A stretch of DNA of 64,000 nucleotides from Owenia fusiformis (taxonomy: Eukaryota; Annelida; Polychaeta; Sabellida; Oweniidae), in assembly GCA_903813345.2 (NCBI GenBank), contig CAIIXF020000007.1, forward strand, positions 16,536,714 to 16,600,713. The letters are read 5' to 3'. Each line of letters starts with the position of its first letter. The first letter of the stretch is position 1. The notes below the pieces were generated by a model. That model made no database searches and was not told where the DNA came from. It worked only from the letters and a program-made list of their open reading frames with translations. The position numbers and the translations under genes are program-made. This document shows positions 37,901 to 46,900 of the stretch, piece by piece.

Positions 37901-40900
37901 ATTAAATTATCTTTCAAATGATGTATGACACAATATGGAACATTCAGGACTTTTTGCTGTAGAGGGGGGTGCCGTTGTTTTTTGACACCTACCTGACCAA
38001 AACCATCTACAGTAGCAAACCTCTGGTAGGCACATGCAAAATACCAATCTATTCGGAATCTTCTATCCCATGCTGCGGCTCGAAAACTACATGGACATGG
38101 TTCTAAATTTGTTGCATTAACTGGCGTGTCCAATGGAAAAGTGCGTTTGTCCTTCGCAGCCCAGACTACACATTTTTGGTCGAAATTAGGTTTGTTATCT
38201 CCGTTCGTATCAAGACGGAATATCCATTTTCCATTCAAACCTAGAAAGACATAATAGTTCATTCTGATAGCTAGGCATTCGTAAACATTTTCTTGCCAAT
38301 CAGAATGCAATTGTAATCATAAGTTAATTAAACTAAATCAAGATAGTTCGACTCTGGCTAATCAATGTGACTATGATGATTTTAATTTAATAATTAGCTT
38401 TAAATACCGTAGAATAGTATTTATTCTTTACTATGTCAGAAAACAATCAGAAATGATCGATCGAATAATAGTAGGGGCAGAAATCGCAAATTTAGATATT
38501 AGGAAATAAATAAAACTTTATAAATAACCTTTGTAAATTTTTCTATTTGCACGGTATTGGTATTTATATTGGTATTTTTAATATTTTACATCTCAGAATC
38601 AATGCTCACACCTACCAGTATTTCCTTTCAATCTACCAATATTTAAGATGTCAGATTGTCGAGCGAGATAATGGTTAAAGAAATTAACACCATCGCCAGC
38701 ATCATAACCCATGTTAGCATTTTTCCACGGTTTCCAGTTCATATCACCGTAGTTAAATAAGGTATACGTTTTCATTCCATAAGTTACCAACACAGTCTGG
38801 TGTGTAATAGTCTACAACATAAATGTACAGGTCTTGGGCGAGCCATCATGATAGAGGTCCTTCTATAGATGTTTCCTTTTCACAAACACTAATCTGAGTC
38901 GATGGTATCAAGGTCTATCAAGGTTCTAGATTTTGGGAGAATGTTGCCCTCTAGATAACTCTAAACACCGAATTTTAATAAAAAACAATAACTTGATAAA
39001 CGATTGATAACTTCAGAAGCAATGGTCCATGCAATGGTCAGATTAGTATGAACAATTTACACACAATGAATAATATGCATTTACAGGGTGATCAATAAAT
39101 AAGGTAAAAGTATCTGGCATTTTATAAATATTGGTCCAAACATCCTGAAAATTGGTCAGAATATACCTTGTACATTTCTGAATTAAAACATATAAATATA
39201 TAACTGCAAAACGTTTCACATTGCACTGGGATAATGCTCCGTCTCACAATGCTATTCTCACGGTACAAATCATTGAAGCACTGGGTTTCCCACTGTTAGG
39301 TCATGGGTACTATACTCTCCTGACTTGTCCCCTTATGATTTTACCGTCATGGTGAGCTGAAGAAGGGGTTTAGGGAGTTTCTCATGGGATGACTTGAAGT
39401 CAGTTGTCTTGAAAATTTGCACGCTATGGGAAAATGGGTTCAAAAGACTGGAGTAGAAGACATGAACTATGTTAAAAACAAAGGACATTAAGTAGCAGTT
39501 ATGAAGTATGCAATAAGAATATGATATGCCATTTCAACTGTGATTTGAAATATATTATCAAAAGTGTTTCGACTGAAAATTTAGTTTTTTAATAGTTGCC
39601 CCGGTGTAAAAGGGTAGGTGGTCCTATCAGATTTTGGTCCTACTCTCTATTGATTTATATGGTGACCTAATTACAATTATTTTCCTTATTATTTATACAC
39701 AGTCAGGGCCAGTAAGGGTCGTAAGGAAAGGGGACCATAATCCCCAGGGGACCATAATTTCTTTTACACCGGGTCTTCATGCTTTCTGTTGCTATGGCAA
39801 CCATAACTTCAACCAATCACAAAACTTTTTTTTATTTATTTTTTTATTGAATCAAACATGAAGTAATACATTTAACAAGGCAAAAATGAAATCTTAAGCC
39901 ACTCTCACACCACCTCCATTCATTCAGACATTCGCAACAATCATACCCAAAAGTTCTGGAATATATAAAAACAAAGTGACACGTCGTAAAAAGTTCGCGC
40001 ACGTATTGTTACACATTTTCGCTTTTTAACACCACAGAATGTGACGTTTTTTGAGAAAAATGTACACATATGGAAATCCTTTCGTCCTCCACATTTACCT
40101 CTATATCTCAAATTATTTAAGGCGAATAACTCTGATATCGTATATGTATTAACAATGGGTTAGGAGTATCATAAAACACGAATCGATTGATATTTTAGGT
40201 GAAATAAATATACGTGTTGCTGTGCTTGAAAATAGGCGAATGGCGTAAATTAGCCCTATTTGAATAATTTTGAAAACCTTTCGTCCTCCACTTTTCCACA
40301 TACAACAGAAAACACATACTTTTGCGAACAAAATCAACTATTTATTAATAAACTAGAGTTTAAGAACAAAATAATCATGTATGATTTATTAAAAATTGAT
40401 CTCGTATTTTTTGTTTAATGTACACCTGAAAAGTTGAAGGTAACAAAAAATGAGCAAAAAAGGTCGCTGTCAACAGATTCTATTTTTCAAACTCTATGAC
40501 GTCACAATATGGGACGCTTACTAAAATTCATCCTTTGATATAAACCTTCCATCTACCTTTATCAAGACGAAAAATAAGTATAATAGTCATATTGTTTGAT
40601 GTATGAGCGTTTAAAGACGAAAAATAATTCAAAATGTAACGTGTCAACAGGGGATATTTGCCAGATGTTTTGGTAAAAAACTCTTTTTAACAAAGAACGC
40701 ACAAGAATTGTGAACGGAGTGTAGTTGATCTAAAAACTTCATCGAAACAGCTTTAAAATGATATATAACTTAAATTAGAATATTATCTTATCATCCGGGG
40801 AATCAAAGTTACATTCACGCGATACCCTTAAAAAACAAATGCACCACCTTTTTGCGACGCATCAGTATTTTTAAATTGAGTCACGTCCAAGTTTGGATTT

Positions 40901-43900
40901 ACCTCATTAAATTGTTTTGCATATATATAATATTTGATTGCTAGTGATAGCCTTTTTAGCAAAATGTTTACATTATTTACAGATCTTCCGAACACCATAT
41001 CATGGGCATTAAAATCAAGATTTACATTAAATAATTTCTCTAAATTCAAAAAATCTGAACCCGCCTACATTCCCAAAACTTGTACTTTAAAGTGTCTAGC
41101 ATCCTGTTTAATTCCTATCTGCGTTAAGTAATGCCTTGGTCACATTTGCTCCTATTTTCACTACGGCGCCCGGCCGATTGAGTATTTTGTTCAAAATTGA
41201 ATACAATTAATATTGAACAAAACACTCAATCGGCCGGGCGCCGGCCGATGGATCGGGGCATATGTGACCCAGGCATAAGCATTTGTGGCACAAATACCAT
41301 GAAAAATCTTAAGTTGGAGTTGTCGACTTTTATTTTGTTTCGTGCAGCTATAAGCCATTTTAAAGTAGTCTGTTCTTTTTTACTCACGATCATGTTCATC
41401 TTTATACAGTGGTTCCAAATATGTGTTTCTATTGATTATTTTTTGAATTGACTTAACTGTTAAACCATTCAATGACATTGGTTTTCCGCCAAGTGTGAAA
41501 TGCACAAGATCCGTCTGTAGGCTCGGTTCAAAGACAGAAGTTAAGTCTCGCTTCACAAAATCACAAATCACTAAACTTTGATCTGTAACTTAATATATCA
41601 ATTCAATAATGTTTGAACATTATTCTGTGCAATTTTTATGAGGATTGGGTAAAATCTGAAGAAATGTCATATACTTTTAACTTATTTATTGATCACCCTG
41701 TATTCACTTAAAACAACATTACTGTACTTTGTGTGATGACATTTTGCGACATGTTTTTAAATGTTCCCCAAGTATGCTTTCGATCTCTGTTCATGATCAT
41801 GATCAGTCTGTTAAGCTTACTTGTTTGGGGGAGCTGCCGCTTCCGAAACCTCCATTGTAATTGTAATAGTAGTCTATGTAGTTTGAATCGTAGTACCAAT
41901 ATGGATAGGGGTATACGTGTATCCATGTCACGACGATCATCCAAGTAGCTTCAAACACGCCATTTGTAAATTGTGATACATCAGCACTAACTCTTTCTAA
42001 CAATGTTTGGCCGCTGGTATTTTCGTCATCTACCATATCGTATGTGTGGTAATAAACACCAGAAGGCGCTGAGCTTCCACGAGTATCATGGTCACCCCAA
42101 AACGAAGCTACAATTGCTCTACCATAGCGTTCTCGCAAAGGAAATTTATTAGCCCACCAGAAGATGTACGGTCGATTGCAACTTATTAGCCCGTTTGAGC
42201 TGATCTAGTAAGAAAATGTGCTATGAATCAAAACAATTCATAACCAGAAGACACCCATGGATAGACATATAAAAGTATTTTATATATCTCTGGCTAGGCA
42301 ACCGGGCTAGGCAAATGCAGATTTTCAGAAATTACCACTTTAAGACAACAAGACTTGTTTTAAAGTAATATAACAATAAACAATACATGAAATGGAATGC
42401 TATAAACTGGATTTAAATGATTACCCAGGAACCACGTAACAACCACCGAGTGACACTATTATTTCTTTTTTGTAGAAAATGAATGTTTTGGTGCATTGTT
42501 TTCATCGCTGTTGGTAGTTACAGTTAAGAAAAGGTATTATCATTTTCTCAATAATTGATAGGTACTTTATGTTTCCTTGCCTTTAAAACTTTTTCCAATA
42601 CCAATCGAAATATTTAAAATGGACTATAATGCGGACAGATGTATGTTTGTCTATCTTGGCATAGTTTTGAACGATGCAGAAATTTTCTTTGACTGTGGAA
42701 CAAAAGCCTGTAGCGTAAAGGTACCTATATCGTTTTAATCCATATCAGAATGGCTTTAAATGCTAGTAGCTGAGGGCCCCAAAGGGATGGTAGACCAGAG
42801 ATATGCGTTGCTATAGTAACCTTATCCATGAAATATTACCTACTTTGATACATAACAAGATCTCACCTCAGATATTAAAGGTGTACTTGTTTTTAACTAA
42901 TGAAAAATCAAACATGAAATGAAATTCTATGGACTGGATTATTGACATGTCATTACCTAGCAACCACATAGCAGCCACCTAGCAACAGCATTAGTTTTTG
43001 CAGAAAAACTAATGACATTTTGAGATATTATTTTAAATGCCGTTGGTAGTGAAGAAGAAGTTGAATCATGTTCTTCAATTTTAATAAGTATTTAAAGTGC
43101 GCTTGCCTCTAAATCTTATTACATTACAAAACAAAGGCGTGTAGTGTAGGCTTTTATATCATTTTAATCTACGTTAGAATGCCTTGAAATACTAGTGGTT
43201 GAGGGCCCAACAGGGGTGGTTGACCAGAGATATGTGTTGTTATAGCAACCTTATATATGGAATATTTCCCTAAAGTTGCCAAAATTGCACATCTAATTAA
43301 AAAGAATATTGTTGCTAGGTCCTAACTTGTTATGCTCAGGGTTTCAAATATGTATTACTTAATATTCTTAAATGTTTATTTTAGAACTACAAACATACCA
43401 TATCAACAATATATAATTCAAATCCTAAAGAAAATATATCATAACTTATATACCCCTTCTAATTTTGAACATTTAACTATAAATGTCTATTAATTGCATC
43501 TTTTATTGATGTTACCATGGCAACGAGATAACAGCGATTAGTCTGATTATGGGAAAAGAAGGCTTGGGTCAAAAGCACCCAATCCTGTGAGTATGGCATC
43601 TATCCGTATGTATTTATTAAACAAATTATACAACATTCAGGCTTGGGTGATACATGTACTTGCTTAAACTGGTTGCTATAACAACCAATATCTATGCCCC
43701 ACCACCCCTACCAGACCCTCAACTGCTACAAGTTACAGCCTTTGATTATGCCAACAATGTGTCATAGGTGGCTAAACTGTTCGATCAAACGCTGCGATCG
43801 GCAAATTTATGAAGCCTTTTCCAAGACCAAAATATACCGTAGTACACTTTAGATGTACGATGTCACTATTTGTAGTACACTTTAGATGTACGATGTCACT

Positions 43901-46900
43901 ATTTGACCGGTTTGAAGCAAAGACAATGATGTAGGTTTGATGTAGGTTTTAAAAAAATAATTTAAGGAATGCATTAAGGATTTCATGTTTGATTTTTTGT
44001 GTATTCGTTTAGGAAGACATTTAACTTTTTAATAACGTTAAAAGATTTTCGAACAGTGCTCAATTTTTTTCGTAGTCAATCTACCCATATACTGTAATTG
44101 GTCGGTTGGAAAATGTTGTGTTTTTACACATTTCCTTTGATCATTTCCTCCCCTGTCGTCTAAGAGTTTAAAGATTTTTATGAGAATATGTTTCTTTAAA
44201 CAGCACAATTAAAGTCTGTTGAAGATTTAATAAGTATTAACATTTTGGCTATACTTTAAAAAAACATAAGTGTATGTTGTCAACTCGAATGCACGTTGTC
44301 CCATTGAACTTACTCAATTCACAGTTAACCCTAATGGAGACAACGTACGCGTATTTTTCATAACACTAACAGACATGGGGGTCAGATGCATTTAAAATTG
44401 AAACAGAACAATTACAGAATTACTTCAATTTGATTGAACTATTGAAACTTTCCAGATATATCATAAACGGGAATTTAAAAAGTCATATCCAATAAGCTAG
44501 TTTGGATCAGTAGATCTATCTATCAACGGTAAGGTACAGACACCAAATAATCAAACAGGCTGGAAGGAGACTCCGTGGCAGCACTAGTCTTTAACATATT
44601 CTATTCCGAGACACTGGATGAGAGTTTTGGCTGGAAGCTAACACACTTATGTTATGCTGGCCTGTAAACGAACTTTTAGTTAGTGCACTTAATGCTACTC
44701 AAGCTGGTCTTATCAGCTAGTGAGTGACGTCACTGCTAGGATTTCCCAACATATGGCCTAATGCTTACACAGAAACTCTTTGGTATCTAAAATGTGTGAT
44801 CATCTTTAAAATAGTATTACAGCTTGTAATTAATACTGAGTTGGGTCTTGAAATTAACACTTTAAGAAATTACTACCCCTTCCTCTAATGTTTCCAGGGT
44901 TTCTCTTAATTTGAGTGAAAGTTTATCAGATTAAAGCACCTTGATGATGGGCTGGTTAGTTAATAAATGTATTCTCTCTGAACATTCTGGCAACTTGAAC
45001 ATTAAATCTCTCAAAATTGCAGGAAGGGATCAACTTGATTCAAAATTGTTCATTTAGAGAATTGTCTTGCCTATGCAGGATTGAAAGAATTGTTTTGATC
45101 CCTTCCTGCAAACGCCCCCCAGACATATTTTACTAAGACTACCCCCAAAATTGGGAAATCCTAATCCTAGTTACATCTCACAAGCAAGTGGCTGTCTTAA
45201 TAGCAACCAAATGCCAGCAATGTTAAAAAGGTCAAGTTACACATTAGCGCTTTAGTGGTAGTCAGCTATGCAGGCTTTGTTTACATTCTGCAGCAGCTGA
45301 TAGCAGGTCACCGGCTTTTCCTAAACTAAAAGATCACTGCTTAACATAAGTGAACACCAAATGGACACAAATTAACCACCACCACAACAATACTTTCATA
45401 AAATGAAAAAGGAAAAACGATACTTGAACATGTTCGTTAAAGATCACTTGTTACTCATAAAAACCTTAATGAATTTCGAAATGAAATCATTACATTGTTT
45501 AATATTACGTATATCTCGTGAATTTCAATTACAGGGACAACGTACATTCGAGTTGACAACGCACATTTCTGTTTTTTTAAATTACATATTATATTATATT
45601 ACATATTAATATTCACTGTACCTTGTCGATGGTAAGGCGTGTTATAGTACCGAATGACGATATGAATGACACGTACACACGCCTAACCATCGACAAGATA
45701 CTGTAACAGTGACAAAATATACCGTAGTACACTTTAGATATACGGTGTCACTATTTAACTGATTCATGTTTGATTTTTGTGTATTCGTTTAGGAAGACAT
45801 TTGACTTTCTAATACCATAGTTGACACTTTCTAGTGTAGTTTAGAGAAACATATTCTCATAAAAATAATCGACACTCCTAGGCGACAGGGGGAAAATGAT
45901 AAAAGAAAATGTGCAAGAACAACATTTTCCAACCGACCAATTATATGGGTAGATTGACTACGAAAAAATCGAGCATTGCTCGAAAATCTTTTAACGTAAT
46001 CAGAAAACTAGTCTTCAAAAGCGAATACACACGAAATTAAACATGAAATATTATAAAAAGTATTCCCAAGATTAAATTTTTAAAACCTACATCACACCTG
46101 CATCATAGTTTTTGCCTCAAATCAGTTAATAGTGACACCGTACATCTAAAGTGTACAACGGTATATTTTGTCACTGTATCTTGTCGATGGTTAGGCGTGG
46201 AAAAAACAATTGAAATTTTATATTTGGGTTTGGCTGAAGTCAGTTATCAGTCTTTTAGAACAAACCTAGGATGAAGAAAAGAATGAATATTAAAGCATAA
46301 ACTTTACAATTTTCAGAAACACTTCTGCGCCATTTTGAGTAGTCACGTAATATCTCGCTACCAACGAGATCTCGTTTTTAAAACAGAGGCTTGTGAGAAT
46401 TTTTATATGGGGCCTATAGGGAGTTGCATATCCTTTCTTTTCTTCATCCTAGAACAAACCAAGTTTTTTCTTTGAGGAAACTATCACACATTCACTCTTG
46501 ATAACACGAGTATATGATGGCGAGTATATAACAATGGTAATGGTATATGATAATTCAAAGTCATGACGAATATAAATAACAATATTTTCAAACTCTACAC
46601 AAGAGGCCTTTAATAAAGTCTAAAACTATCCAGCTGATTTTACCGCTACATTACATTACATTGCGATCACAACCTAGAGTGAAGAGTCACAACTTCTTTC
46701 ACTTAACTACTTACAAATAAATTCCTACATTTGCGGTTTGCAAAGAATATCCCGCCACGTGGTACTGGAATTGGATCCGATGCTTTGTCCAAGCCATTTT
46801 CGACCCTGATATCATTCTGCTCCTCTCCACATGGATATAAATTATCCCCTGTGTAAAATTATTTATATCACATTTAATTAATTAATCAGTATTATAACTA

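Larger units (their letters stand above)
39084..41700 (+). mobile_element. Mariner-type transposon, 2.6 kb, degenerate, with nested MITEs
   Basis: TIRs CAGGGTGATCAATAAATAAG (left) and its near-complement (right), flanked by TA at 39082-39083 and 41701-41702. Near the left end, 39220-39470 reads [20 protein letters not shown] and then GFPLLGH, the second catalytic Asp block of a mariner transposase, followed by a frame-damaged GELKKGF-like region. The N-terminal two-thirds of the transposase is absent, so it is internally deleted. A CCGGTGTAAAAG MITE (39600-39773) and a CACATTTG MITE (41129-41277) sit inside. Confidence 0.78.

Noticed and set aside
41380-41571. 63-residue minus-strand ORF ([15 protein letters not shown]...) near a NIDO exon
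   Set aside because: It lies inside the mariner-type element and does not match the NIDO continuation, which is supplied in phase by the exon at 38616-38811.
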